Part shown: positions 28,398-36,883 of the stretch, in pieces | Layout: every line of letters starts with the position of its first letter | Position numbering within the stretch: the first letter of the stretch is position 1 | Source of the DNA: Pseudovibrio flavus | Lineage (GTDB): Bacteria > Pseudomonadota > Alphaproteobacteria > Rhizobiales > Stappiaceae | Assembly (NCBI RefSeq): GCF_009711345.1 | Contig: NZ_SMMA01000064.1 | Coordinates: 248,001-312,000 of the forward strand | Length of the DNA stretch: 64,000 bases | Reading direction: 5' to 3' | Notes under the pieces: generated by a model | Databases searched by the model: none | What the model was told of the DNA's origin: nothing | Seen by the model: the letters and a program-made list of their open reading frames with translations, nothing else | Translations under genes and position numbers: made by a program

Positions 28398-29189
28398 ATG
28401 GACTTGCCAATGATGAGCTGGATAAAGGCGGGCGTGAGCGCTCTGCTGCTGTGCTTTATTCTTTCTCTTCCCTTTGCGGGGGCGAACGCCAACCCGACCA
28501 TACAAAGGCAGGATGAGAAGGCATTGAAGATGCTTTCTGATTTGCTGGAGCTGTTTCGCAATACCGAAAAAATGCAGTTCACGGTGAATGCCAGTGAAGA
28601 GCGTGTATTCAAAGATCTGGTCCCCCTCAACTTCACCTACCAGTATTCGGTAAAACTGGAGGGAGAGGATAAGATCAAGATTGAGCTGCCTCGCGTGAAC
28701 GGTCTGAGCCAGCTCTTCTATTTCGACGGCATCATGAGCTACTACGATGTCACGAGGAACCTTTACACCGAGGGCGACTTTACCGGCGATTCCGGTAGTT
28801 TGGTGAAGGTTCTGCGCGATGAGTTCCAGCTCTCCTTCCCCGGTCTGGACATCATCAATCGCAATCTTTCCAATACCATCAATAACTGGACCAACACCGC
28901 GCTTTATGTGGGGCGGGAGTTACTGCCAGAAGGCGTTGCCCATCACTTGGCGTTCTTCAGTCAGGATATCGATTGGCAGATCTGGATTTACGAGGACACC
29001 GGCCTGCCGGGTTATCTGATCCTCTCCTACAAACTTCTGGACGGGCTACCACAAACCCATGTGCGCTACAGTGGTTGGAACTTGAAGCCAACCTTCAAGG
29101 ACAATGAGTTCCGCTTTGATCCACCTGCAGGCGCAAGCCAGTTCGCCCTGCCCGACTTCGGCAAGAAAGTAAGGGGGACGCAGCAATGA
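28398..29189 (+). CDS. Secreted DUF2092 family protein (LolA-like fold)
   Basis: A 263-residue exported protein with a signal peptide (about residues 5-32, ending near GANA). The mature part matches DUF2092, a family related in fold to LolA/LolB lipoprotein carriers, with the segment MLSDLLELFRNTEKMQFTV at its start and repeated beta-strand-like blocks after it. Near the end KLLDGLPQTHVRYSGWNLKP fits the family. DUF2092 proteins are periplasmic or secreted and without a proven function. The start is uncertain: ATGs at 28398, 28410 and 28413 are possible, none with a clear ribosome binding site. It overlaps the next gene by 4 nt, so the two are translated together. Confidence 0.8.
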   Translation: MDLPMMSWIKAGVSALLLCFILSLPFAGANANPTIQRQDEKALKMLSDLLELFRNTEKMQFTVNASEERVFKDLVPLNFTYQYSVKLEGEDKIKIELPRVNGLSQLFYFDGIMSYYDVTRNLYTEGDFTGDSGSLVKVLRDEFQLSFPGLDIINRNLSNTINNWTNTALYVGRELLPEGVAHHLAFFSQDIDWQIWIYEDTGLPGYLILSYKLLDGLPQTHVRYSGWNLKPTFKDNEFRFDPPAGASQFALPDFGKKVRGTQQ

Positions 29190-29920
29190 AGAAGTTTCTC
29201 TGTATCGTGATGGCGGGAACCAGTGTGGCCTTTGCTGCTTATGCACTCACCACCATCGATGAACCGCTTGCCGATCTCTCCGCGATTGCTGCGCCGCGCT
29301 ACTTTGCAAAGATCGACGTTGCCCCGCCGCCAAAGCCCGAAAGAGCCATTGACGGAAATGGATCTGTTTTGTTTTCTGAAACCGTCGCCAAGACCAGCAC
29401 GGCGCTTGGCTCGTTCTGGGATAACAAGAACCGCCGCGTTCAAGCGCAAGGCAATTCCCTTGTCTCGGTCTTCGACCACAAAGCGGAAGCGGGAGCCACT
29501 GACATTCAAAGCGCCTCGAATTTCTTCTTTGGCGGCTATGACGAAGGTGTTCTTTATGAGCTTCCGCAGACCTGCATGGTTTTAAAGCCACCAGCGCCGC
29601 TAATGTCATCGGGCAAAGCAGATGCACCGGAGCAAAAGGTGAAAGAGCTGAAGAAGCTTCCAGAAGGCGTAAAAGTCAAAGCTGGCAAACTTACAGCCAA
29701 AACGCAGGTGAAGGAGCCGCCGCGCAAACCGGTTTTGGTTCCCGTCGTCGCTGAGCAAAGCCACGAGGCGTTTTTGGAGGCCATCGAAAACCTGCCGGTT
29801 GAGGAGCAATCCCTTCGCGAGTTCTTCGCCATTCATAAAGGGCAATTGGTGTTTGAGTGTGAGGGTATTCGTTACCGTCCGGTTCTCATAAATAACCAGT
29901 CAGGTTTCCAGCCGATTTGA
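29186..29920 (+). CDS. Unknown secreted protein coupled to DUF2092
   Basis: I do not recognise this 244-residue protein. It has a signal peptide (about residues 1-20, MKKFLCIVMAGTSVAFAAYA) and a mature part that is unstructured-looking between about 125 and 185 (proline- and lysine-rich, KLPEGVKVKAGKL). Two cysteines in the mature part, QTCMVLKP and FECEGIRY, could form a disulfide bond. The C-terminal piece FECEGIRYRPVLINNQSGFQ looks like a compact beta unit. The ATG overlaps the end of the DUF2092 gene (ATGA), so the partners are probably needed together in the envelope. No homologue with known function comes to mind. Confidence 0.7.
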   Translation: MKKFLCIVMAGTSVAFAAYALTTIDEPLADLSAIAAPRYFAKIDVAPPPKPERAIDGNGSVLFSETVAKTSTALGSFWDNKNRRVQAQGNSLVSVFDHKAEAGATDIQSASNFFFGGYDEGVLYELPQTCMVLKPPAPLMSSGKADAPEQKVKELKKLPEGVKVKAGKLTAKTQVKEPPRKPVLVPVVAEQSHEAFLEAIENLPVEEQSLREFFAIHKGQLVFECEGIRYRPVLINNQSGFQPI

Positions 29921-29929
29921 CGAAACGCT

Positions 29930-29951
29930 ATGCGCGCGCCGGCGCGCGCAT
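29930..29951. repeat. Perfect 22-nt GC palindrome
   Basis: ATGCGCGCGCC followed by its exact reverse complement, centred at 29940/29941, lies 10 bp past the stop of the unknown gene and about 80 bp before polA. It has no loop spacing and consists mostly of alternating CG, with a few T's well downstream. It could act as a terminator-like cruciform or a Z-DNA-prone site. Confidence 0.6.
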
Positions 29952-30028
29952 GCAACCAGATAAAAAAGTTAGCTTGATAGCGCAGTTCGCCTCTTTTCAA
30001 GCGCCGCCTGCGCGGGCATGATCCGCCC

Positions 30029-32959
30029 ATGTCCACGTCATCCATAGCCCCAGCGCTTAACGAGAACGATCACCTGATTTTGGTCGATGGTTCCACCTTC
30101 ATTTTCCGCGCGTATCACGCGCTGCCTCCGCTTACCCGTAAGCCGGATGGCTTGCCTGTTGGCGCAGTTTCCGGCTTCTGCAATATGATCTGGAAGCTGA
30201 TCCAAGAAGGCCCGTCAAAAGAAATTGGCGAAAGGGCAACTCACCTTGCTGTGATCTTCGATAAGTCCGGCAAGACGTTCCGCAATGACTTTTACCCTGA
30301 ATACAAAGCGCATCGTCCGCCGCCGCCGGAAGATCTTATCCCGCAGTTCGGCCTAATCCGAGAAGCGACCCGCGCGTTTGGCCTGCCTGCTATCGAGCAG
30401 GAAGGCTATGAAGCTGACGATCTGATCGCCACCTACGCCCGTCAGGCTGCAGCTGCTGGTGCTAAGGTGACAATCGTCTCTGGTGACAAGGACTTGATGC
30501 AGCTTGTTACCGAGCGCATTGGCCTTGTTGACACCATGAAGAACAAGGTAATCGGCGCTCCGGAAGTTTTTGAAAAGTTCGGCGTCGCGCCAAACAAGGT
30601 CGTGGAAGTGCAGTCTCTTGCTGGCGACAGCGTGGATAATGTTCCCGGTGTTCCGGGCATCGGCCTGAAGACGGCAGCGCTTCTTATCAACGAGTTTGGC
30701 GATCTGGATACGCTTCTGGAACAAGCCGAAACCATCAAACAGAAAAAGCGCCGCGAGAACCTGATCGAGTTTGCCGAGCAAGCTCGGATCTCCCGCCGCC
30801 TCGTACAGCTGAAAGAGGATGTGCCGGTTGAGGTTGAGGTGGAAAGCTTCTCCTGCTGCAACGTGGACGGCCCAACGGCAGTTGGCTTCCTCAAGGCGAT
30901 GGGCTTTACCAGCCTGACCCGCAAAGTCGCGGAGTTCTGCGGTTCTGAAGCTGATGCTATCGAGGCCGTTGACGTTCCTGTTGTTGGTTTTGAAGCTGCT
31001 GCAAAAGCAGAGGATAAGCCTGCGGACAAAGAGGGGATTGCTGAGGACAAAAACTGGAGCCCATCCGCTCTTGTTGAGCGTATAAAAGCGCAGCAGTCAG
31101 CTAATCCTGTAGATCGTTCCGCATACGAAACAGTTTCAACGGTGGAACAACTCCAAGCGTGGATTTCTGTTGCTTATGAAACCGGTTATGTCGCGGTTGA
31201 TACCGAAACCGATGATCTCAACGCCATGCAGTCCGGCCTTGTTGGCGTATCGCTGGCAACGGCTGCTGGCAAAGCCTGCTACATCCCGCTCGCCCATGTC
31301 GATGGGGAAGGCGACCTTCTCGGCGGCGGTGCGCTTGTCAGCGGCCAGATCCCGATGAGCGAAGCGCTCGATCTCCTCAAGCCGATGTTGGAAGACCCGT
31401 CTGTTCTGAAAATCGCTCAGAACATGAAATACGACTGGCTGGTTCTGTCGCGCTACGGCATTGAAATGGCGCCGTTTGATGACACGATGCTGCTCTCCTA
31501 CGTGCTGGATGCAGGCGTCGGCGGCAATGGCATGGACGAGCTGTCAGAACGTTGGTTGGGTCATACACCAATCCCGTTCAAGGATGTGTGCGGTTCCGGT
31601 AAGTCGCAGATTTCGTTCGACAAAGTTCCACTTGATAAGGCAACAGAGTACGCTGCAGAAGACGCAGATGTTACCCTTCGCCTCTGGGAAATTCTGAAAC
31701 CACGTCTTGCTTCTGAAGGTATGGCAACCGTTTACGAGCGCCTTGAGCGCCCGATGGTTGAAACGCTTGCGAAGATGGAGCGCCGCGGCGTTGCGATCGA
31801 CCGTCAGATCCTTTCGCTTCTTTCTGGCGAGTTTGCGCAAAAAGCAGCAGCGCTGGAAGCGGAAATTCACGAGATTGCGGGCGAACCGTTCAACGTTGGC
31901 AGCCCTAAACAGCTTGGTGAAATTCTGTTTGCGAAAATGGGTCTTCCGGGCGGCAAGAAGACTAAAACGGGCGCGTGGTCTACCTCTGCATCGGTGCTGG
32001 ATGATCTGGCAGCTGAAGGCCACGAACTGCCAAGCAAGATTGTCGACTGGCGTCAGCTTTCCAAGCTGAAATCCACCTATACCGACGCATTGCCGGGCTT
32101 TATCAATCCGCAAACCGGCCGTGTTCACACCTCCTTCTCACTGGCGGCAACGACAACGGGTCGCTTGTCTTCTTCTGAACCGAATGTGCAGAACATTCCA
32201 ATCCGCACCGAGGAAGGTCGCAAGATCCGCAAAGCGTTTATTGCTGAGAAAGGCTTTAAGCTGATTTCAGCTGACTATAGCCAGATCGAGTTGCGTATCC
32301 TTGCTCACATGGCAGATATTCCGCAGCTCAAGCGTGCCTTCGCAGAAGGGCTGGACATTCACGCGATGACGGCCTCTGAAATGTTCGGTGTGCCGATTGA
32401 AGGTATGGATCCGATGGTGCGCCGTCAGGCAAAGGCCATCAACTTCGGTATCATCTATGGCATCTCTGCGTTTGGCCTTGCCAACCAGCTGGGCATTTCA
32501 CGCGGTGAAGCGGGTGATTACATCAAAACCTACTTCGAGCGGTTCCCGGGGATTCGCGATTACATGGAAGAAACCAAAAAGTTCGTCCATGCAAACGGTT
32601 ACGTGGAAACTATTTTTGGCCGCAAAGCGCACTATCCAGATGTGAACACAAAGAACCCGAACATGCGTCAGTTCTTTGAGCGTGCCGCTATCAACGCCCC
32701 TATTCAGGGCTCGGCTGCTGATATTATCCGCCGCGCGATGGTGCGGATGGACGACACGCTGGAGAACGCAAAGCTGGATGCGAAAATGCTGCTTCAGGTG
32801 CACGACGAATTGATCTTTGAGGTGCCGGAAGATCAGGTTGATGCAACCAAAGCCTTGATCGTTTCGGAGATGGAACGAGCTGCGGAGCCTGCAGTTAAAC
32901 TCTCCGTGCCGCTAAAAGTAGAAGCAGAAGCTGCTGATAACTGGGACGAGGCGCACTAG
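30029..32959 (+). CDS. polA: DNA polymerase I
   Basis: Fills gaps and removes RNA primers during replication and repair. All three domains are present in 976 residues: the 5'-3' exonuclease (about 12-290, with DGSTFIFRAYHALPPL and SGDKDLMQL), the 3'-5' proofreading domain (about 375-560, ExoI motif DTETDDL and ExoIII-like YAAEDADVT), and the family A polymerase. Motif A SADYSQIELRILAH, motif B KAINFGIIYGISAFG and motif C LQVHDELIFE are intact. A linker of about 70 residues rich in Ala, Asp and Glu (around 305-360) separates exonuclease domains. It stands as a single gene after the secreted pair. Confidence 0.97.
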   Translation: MSTSSIAPALNENDHLILVDGSTFIFRAYHALPPLTRKPDGLPVGAVSGFCNMIWKLIQEGPSKEIGERATHLAVIFDKSGKTFRNDFYPEYKAHRPPPPEDLIPQFGLIREATRAFGLPAIEQEGYEADDLIATYARQAAAAGAKVTIVSGDKDLMQLVTERIGLVDTMKNKVIGAPEVFEKFGVAPNKVVEVQSLAGDSVDNVPGVPGIGLKTAALLINEFGDLDTLLEQAETIKQKKRRENLIEFAEQARISRRLVQLKEDVPVEVEVESFSCCNVDGPTAVGFLKAMGFTSLTRKVAEFCGSEADAIEAVDVPVVGFEAAAKAEDKPADKEGIAEDKNWSPSALVERIKAQQSANPVDRSAYETVSTVEQLQAWISVAYETGYVAVDTETDDLNAMQSGLVGVSLATAAGKACYIPLAHVDGEGDLLGGGALVSGQIPMSEALDLLKPMLEDPSVLKIAQNMKYDWLVLSRYGIEMAPFDDTMLLSYVLDAGVGGNGMDELSERWLGHTPIPFKDVCGSGKSQISFDKVPLDKATEYAAEDADVTLRLWEILKPRLASEGMATVYERLERPMVETLAKMERRGVAIDRQILSLLSGEFAQKAAALEAEIHEIAGEPFNVGSPKQLGEILFAKMGLPGGKKTKTGAWSTSASVLDDLAAEGHELPSKIVDWRQLSKLKSTYTDALPGFINPQTGRVHTSFSLAATTTGRLSSSEPNVQNIPIRTEEGRKIRKAFIAEKGFKLISADYSQIELRILAHMADIPQLKRAFAEGLDIHAMTASEMFGVPIEGMDPMVRRQAKAINFGIIYGISAFGLANQLGISRGEAGDYIKTYFERFPGIRDYMEETKKFVHANGYVETIFGRKAHYPDVNTKNPNMRQFFERAAINAPIQGSAADIIRRAMVRMDDTLENAKLDAKMLLQVHDELIFEVPEDQVDATKALIVSEMERAAEPAVKLSVPLKVEAEAADNWDEAH

Positions 32960-32965
32960 CGCCTC
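32948..32965 (+). terminator. Hairpin at the end of polA
   Basis: A 7-bp stem, GAGGCGC (32948-32954) with GCGCCTC (32959-32965), and an ACTA loop overlap the polA stop codon TAG (32957-32959). No T-run follows, so it is a weak candidate. Confidence 0.4.
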
Positions 32966-33110
32966 TCCACTCCCAAATGCGCAGGCGGCATAGAGGTTAA
33001 TTGTAATCTCTTTGCCACCTCTAACTATCGCAACTAATGTGATGGTCAATACATGGCTATGCCAGCCACACTTATTCAGTTTGGCACTTCAAAACGCTAG
33101 AAGAACTTCG

Positions 33111-33914
33111 ATGTCTGACAAAAGCATTCCAAATAACAAGTTACCAATTTCGGTTTTCATCATTACCAAGGATGAAGAAGACCGGATTTTGATGGCGATT
33201 GACAGTGTTAAAGACTGGGTAGACGAGATCATTGTTGTTGATTCAGGGTCTACTGACCGAACAACCCAAATAGCAGAAGAAGCGGGCGCGAAGGTCTATT
33301 TCAACGAATGGAATGGCTATGGCGAGCAAAAGCGCTTTGCGGAAGATCAGTGTCGGAATACGTGGCTTTTAAACATCGACGCCGATGAGGCAATTAGCCG
33401 AGATTTGGCGTCGGAGATCCAAAATCTGTTTCGGCCATTACCGGAAAAGGACATCTACAAGGTACATATTGTCGATGTTTTTCCGCATGAAAAAACAGCG
33501 AAAAAGTGGGCTTACGGTTATTGGCAATATCGTTTGTACAACAGAGAAAAAGGCCGCTTTTCTTCTTCCAGCGTTCATGACACCGTAAGGCCCGATAAAG
33601 ACGCGACTATTGGGGTATTAAAAGGCAAGATGGATCACAGGTCTCAAAGGTCGATCCAGTTTGTTGTCGAAAAAATGAACCGTTATTCCGACATGCAGCT
33701 AGATGATATGATCGCTAAGGGAAGACACATATCAGCCTTCAGACTCTTCACGGAGTTTCCTGTCGCATTCTTCAAAAGCTACTTCATCCGCCGCGCGTTT
33801 TTGTACGGCGGCTGGGGAATTGTAATCGCCAACAACTACGCGTTTTCCAGATTCATCCGGATAGCCAAATACTATCAATACACTTTGAATAAGAATGCTG
33901 GCGAACAGAACTAG
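33111..33914 (+). CDS. Family 2 glycosyltransferase (LPS core WaaE/KdtX-like)
   Basis: Cytoplasmic GT-A glycosyltransferase of 267 residues. The donor-binding start is ISVFIITKDEEDRI, followed by VVDSGSTDRTTQIAEEAGA; the metal-binding DxD is in LLNIDADEAIS. The C-terminal third contains amphipathic or membrane-associated helices (residues ~215-245). The pattern FNEWNGYGEQKRFAEDQC is typical of the WaaE/KdtX group that adds a sugar to the lipopolysaccharide core. The start ATG at 33111 is chosen over an upstream frame from 33012. The gene is visibly more AT-rich than polA and moeB on either side, a sign of possible transfer. No other polysaccharide gene adjoins it. Confidence 0.87.
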   Translation: MSDKSIPNNKLPISVFIITKDEEDRILMAIDSVKDWVDEIIVVDSGSTDRTTQIAEEAGAKVYFNEWNGYGEQKRFAEDQCRNTWLLNIDADEAISRDLASEIQNLFRPLPEKDIYKVHIVDVFPHEKTAKKWAYGYWQYRLYNREKGRFSSSSVHDTVRPDKDATIGVLKGKMDHRSQRSIQFVVEKMNRYSDMQLDDMIAKGRHISAFRLFTEFPVAFFKSYFIRRAFLYGGWGIVIANNYAFSRFIRIAKYYQYTLNKNAGEQN

Positions 33915-33983
33915 GAAGCAAACCTAGCTTTTAGGGAATGCATGCAGCAGTTCAGGCCGAGTTGGTCTCAAACTTTAAATAGC

Positions 33984-34005
33984 CTAGAGGGGATTACCCC
34001 TCTAG
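33984..34005. terminator. Bidirectional hairpin between glycosyltransferase and moeB-like gene
   Basis: A 9-bp perfect stem, CTAGAGGGG (33984-33992) with CCCCTCTAG (33997-34005), around ATTA; the moeB-like stop codon lies at the loop. On the minus strand it runs into GCTATTTAAAGTTT. Probably ends both convergent transcripts. Confidence 0.65.
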
Positions 34006-34815
34006 CATTTCTGCCCAGCTCTGCGGTTTGTCGCCGTTGAGAGGATTTTTCTTCGAGTGTTTGTAGCGGATGGTGTCAAACGCCATTGTGTAGGTGTCGA
34101 TCAGGAGCAGCCTGCCTAGAAGGCCTTCGCCAAAGCCAACAATCTCTTTGATGGCTTCTAGCGCCTGCAATGAGCCCACTACACCTGTGAGAGCGCCAAG
34201 AACACCTGCTTGAGAGCAAGTTGGCACAGTGCCTTCCGCCGGTGCGTTAGGAAACAGGCAGCGATAGGTTGGGTTGGGTTTGCCTGCCTCATCACACTCA
34301 TATGGCCTCAATAGCGTCAAAGAGCCATCGAATTGACCGACTGCGCCTGTTACCAGCGGCTTTTGCGCAAAGAAACACGCATCGCTGACGAGATAGCGGG
34401 TTGCGAAGTTATCCGATCCATCAATCACCAGATCAAACGCCGAGACTAGCTGCATGGCGTTTTGGCCGGTGATGCGGGTCGGCAGCGGTTCTACTTTTAC
34501 GTTGGGGTTCAGGCGTGCAATGGCTTCTGCTGCGCTGGCGACCTTGGGTTCGCCCAGCTGATCTGTATCATGAATGATCTGCCGCTGTAGGTTGGATAGG
34601 GATACATAGTCATCGTCAACGATGCCAAGTGTGCCAACGCCAGCAGCCGCTAGATACTGCAGAACCGGCGCGCCTAGTCCTCCGGCTCCAATGACCAGAA
34701 CGCGAGCTGATTTCAGTTTCAGCTGGCCCGGTCCTCCAACATCACGAAGCACAATATGGCGCGCATAGCGCTCCAGTTCAGCTGGGCTAAGAGCTTCCAC
34801 TGTCTCAAACTCCAA
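33994..34815 (-). CDS. moeB: MoeB/ThiF-family sulfur-carrier adenylyltransferase
   Basis: E1-like enzyme that adenylates the C-terminal Gly-Gly of a sulfur carrier (MoaD or ThiS). The nucleotide loop is GAGGLGAPVLQYLAAAG, then DDDYVSLSNLQRQI with the conserved arginine, and DGSDNFATRYLVSD with the key aspartate. The active-site cysteine region is PTCSQAGVLGALTGV. In E. coli MoeB a zinc is held by two C-x2-C pairs; here the first pair is reduced to YRC and the C-terminal pair is absent, leaving one of four ligands. This resembles other alphaproteobacterial members as I recall them. No moaD or thiS is beside it, so MoeB versus ThiF cannot be settled by context. Confidence 0.88.
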   Translation of the reverse strand: MEFETVEALSPAELERYARHIVLRDVGGPGQLKLKSARVLVIGAGGLGAPVLQYLAAAGVGTLGIVDDDYVSLSNLQRQIIHDTDQLGEPKVASAAEAIARLNPNVKVEPLPTRITGQNAMQLVSAFDLVIDGSDNFATRYLVSDACFFAQKPLVTGAVGQFDGSLTLLRPYECDEAGKPNPTYRCLFPNAPAEGTVPTCSQAGVLGALTGVVGSLQALEAIKEIVGFGEGLLGRLLLIDTYTMAFDTIRYKHSKKNPLNGDKPQSWAEMLEG

Positions 34816-34864
34816 TTTGCACGTTCTTCTTTGCTTTCAGATCATTAAAGCGAAAGTGCACGTT

Positions 34865-35932
34865 TTAACCAAGTATACGGCTCACAAGGCGGGCGGTGTA
34901 ATCAACCATCGGTATCACGCGGGCGTAATTGAGCCGCGTAGGTCCGATCACGCCCAGCACACCGATAATCCGCTGTTCGCTATCGCGATAAGGAGACACT
35001 ACCAAAGAGGAACCGGAGAGGGAAAACAGCTTGCTTTCTGATCCAATGAAAATTCGAACCCCTTCACCGTCTTGGGAAGATTCCAGAAGCTGAATAAGGT
35101 CGTTCTTGTTCTCAAGGTCATCAAACAGCATGCGTATGCGCTCAAGGTCTTCCGCAGCATCGAGATCTTGAAGCAGATTGGAGCGACCCCGAACAATGAG
35201 GTTGGGCTTATCTGAGCGCTCGCCAGCCCAAACCGCAACACCTGTATCTACGACCTTGGATGTTAGCCGGTCCAGCTCTGCCTGATTTTCGTTTCGTAAG
35301 CGTTCCAATTCCGACTTTGCCTCGGTTAAGGTGCGATTTCGAATGACGGAATTGAGATAGTTTCCAGCTTCGGTGAGCGCTGATTGCGGCAGACCGGGTG
35401 GCAAGTCGATGATACGGTTTTCAACGGCACCATCTTCGTTCACCAACACAACAAGGGCTTTCAATGGCTCGATACGCACAAACTCTACATGGCGCAGTGT
35501 TGCATCGCGCTTGTGGGCCAGAACAACCCCTGCCCCTCGGCTAAGGCCGGAAAGCATCTGGCTGGCTTCGGTGAGAATTTGCTCTGGTGACTTCTTGTCT
35601 TGGGAGGCTTTTACTTGAATGGCGATCTGCTGGCGCTCTTCCTTTGTGAGATCGCCCACCTCCAAAAGACCATCGAGAAAGAGACGTAAGCCCGTCTCCG
35701 TCGGAAGACGTCCTGCGCTGGTATGGGGAGAATAAAGCAGCCCCATATGCTCCAAGTCTGACATCACATTGCGAATGGAGGCAGGAGAAAGCGGCTTGGT
35801 CAGCCCTCGCGCCAGATTGCGCGATCCCGTGGGTTCACCGGTATCCAGATAATTATCAACGATCCTGCGGAAAATCTCGCGAGAGCGCTCGTCAAGATCA
35901 CGAATTGGAACGGATGGAGGGCCGATGGTCAC
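34865..35932 (-). CDS. hrcA: Heat-inducible transcription repressor HrcA
   Basis: Represses groESL and sometimes dnaK/grpE by binding CIRCE elements; GroEL keeps it active. The N-terminal winged helix carries REIFRRIVDNYLDTGEPTGS and SPASIRNVMSDLEHMGLL. A GAF-like ligand domain (about 75-220) and the C-terminal YDxR-like part ending VDYTARLVSRILG follow. Length 355 is typical. I looked for a CIRCE element (TTAGCACTC-N9-GAGTGCTAA) upstream and see none, so HrcA may not control itself here. It is divergent from rph. In many alphaproteobacteria grpE follows hrcA; here a moeB-like gene does. Confidence 0.95.
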   Translation of the reverse strand: MTIGPPSVPIRDLDERSREIFRRIVDNYLDTGEPTGSRNLARGLTKPLSPASIRNVMSDLEHMGLLYSPHTSAGRLPTETGLRLFLDGLLEVGDLTKEERQQIAIQVKASQDKKSPEQILTEASQMLSGLSRGAGVVLAHKRDATLRHVEFVRIEPLKALVVLVNEDGAVENRIIDLPPGLPQSALTEAGNYLNSVIRNRTLTEAKSELERLRNENQAELDRLTSKVVDTGVAVWAGERSDKPNLIVRGRSNLLQDLDAAEDLERIRMLFDDLENKNDLIQLLESSQDGEGVRIFIGSESKLFSLSGSSLVVSPYRDSEQRIIGVLGVIGPTRLNYARVIPMVDYTARLVSRILG

Positions 35933-36152
35933 TGGGAATTGGTTCCTGAAACTGCTTTACAAGGTGGGATAGTAACCCAACAGGAAGTGCAGACACAATC
36001 TAGCTCATGACCACTGGGAAAACTGCAGTGCTCTAGCGGAATTAAAGGGAAGAACGAGAGGAAAGCGAAAGCTTCCTTTGCGCTTCGCAGAATGGGGCGC
36101 TACAAGTCGGTTAACAAGTGAATTGAGCTGAAAAATCGAAACGGAGTTGGTT

Positions 36153-36872
36153 TTGAAACGTCCATCAAATCGCGCACCGGAAGAAATGCGTCCGGTAACA
36201 CTGGAACGCGGTGTAACTAAGCACGCAGAAGGTTCCTGCCTTGTGAAGTTTGGCGACACCCATGTGCTGTGCACCGCTAGCTTGGAAGAGCGCGTTCCGC
36301 CGTGGTTGCGTGGTCAAAACCGTGGTTGGGTAACAGCTGAGTATGGCATGCTGCCACGCTCTACCCACGACCGTATGCGCCGTGAGGCTTCCTCCGGCAA
36401 ACAATCTGGCCGTACGCTGGAAATCCAGCGCTTGATCGCCCGTTCCCTGCGCGCTGTTGTGGACCTGAAGGCTCTTGGCGAGCGCCAGATCACCATCGAC
36501 TGTGACGTTATTCAGGCTGACGGCGGTACCCGCACAGCATCGATCACCGGTGCTTGGGTTGCTCTGCACGACTGTCTGAAGTGGATGGAAGCGCGTGAGA
36601 TGGTGAAGGTTGAAAACGTGCTGAAAGACCACGTTGCTGCTATCTCCTGCGGCATCTACGAGGGCGTTCCGGTTGCAGACCTTGACTATGACGAGGATTC
36701 TTCTGCTGACACCGATGCAAACTTTGTTATGACCGGCAAAGGCGGCCTTGTAGAAATTCAGGGTACTGCTGAAGGTGAGCCGTTCTCCGAGGAAGAGTTC
36801 CTCAAGCTGATGGGCCTTGCCAAGAACAGCATCGGCAAGTTGGTCGAGCTGCAAAAACTCACCGTTCTTTAA
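36153..36872 (+). CDS. rph: Ribonuclease PH
   Basis: Phosphorolytic 3'-5' exoribonuclease that trims tRNA precursors and degrades structured RNA. The core shows [22 protein letters not shown] at the start, [12 protein letters not shown] with the catalytic region, [17 protein letters not shown] and [14 protein letters not shown] take TTG at 36153 as start (239 residues) because ACGGAG lies 6 nt before it, while TTG at 36147 directly touches that site. First gene of rph-rdgB-hemW; the next start codon is 11 nt after the stop. Divergent from hrcA, with about 220 bp between the start codons. Confidence 0.95.
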   Translation: MKRPSNRAPEEMRPVTLERGVTKHAEGSCLVKFGDTHVLCTASLEERVPPWLRGQNRGWVTAEYGMLPRSTHDRMRREASSGKQSGRTLEIQRLIARSLRAVVDLKALGERQITIDCDVIQADGGTRTASITGAWVALHDCLKWMEAREMVKVENVLKDHVAAISCGIYEGVPVADLDYDEDSSADTDANFVMTGKGGLVEIQGTAEGEPFSEEEFLKLMGLAKNSIGKLVELQKLTVL

Positions 36873-36883
36873 GAGAGACGAGT

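Noticed and set aside
35933-36152. CIRCE element upstream of hrcA
   Set aside because: No TTAGCACTC-N9-GAGTGCTAA or close variant is present in the interval.
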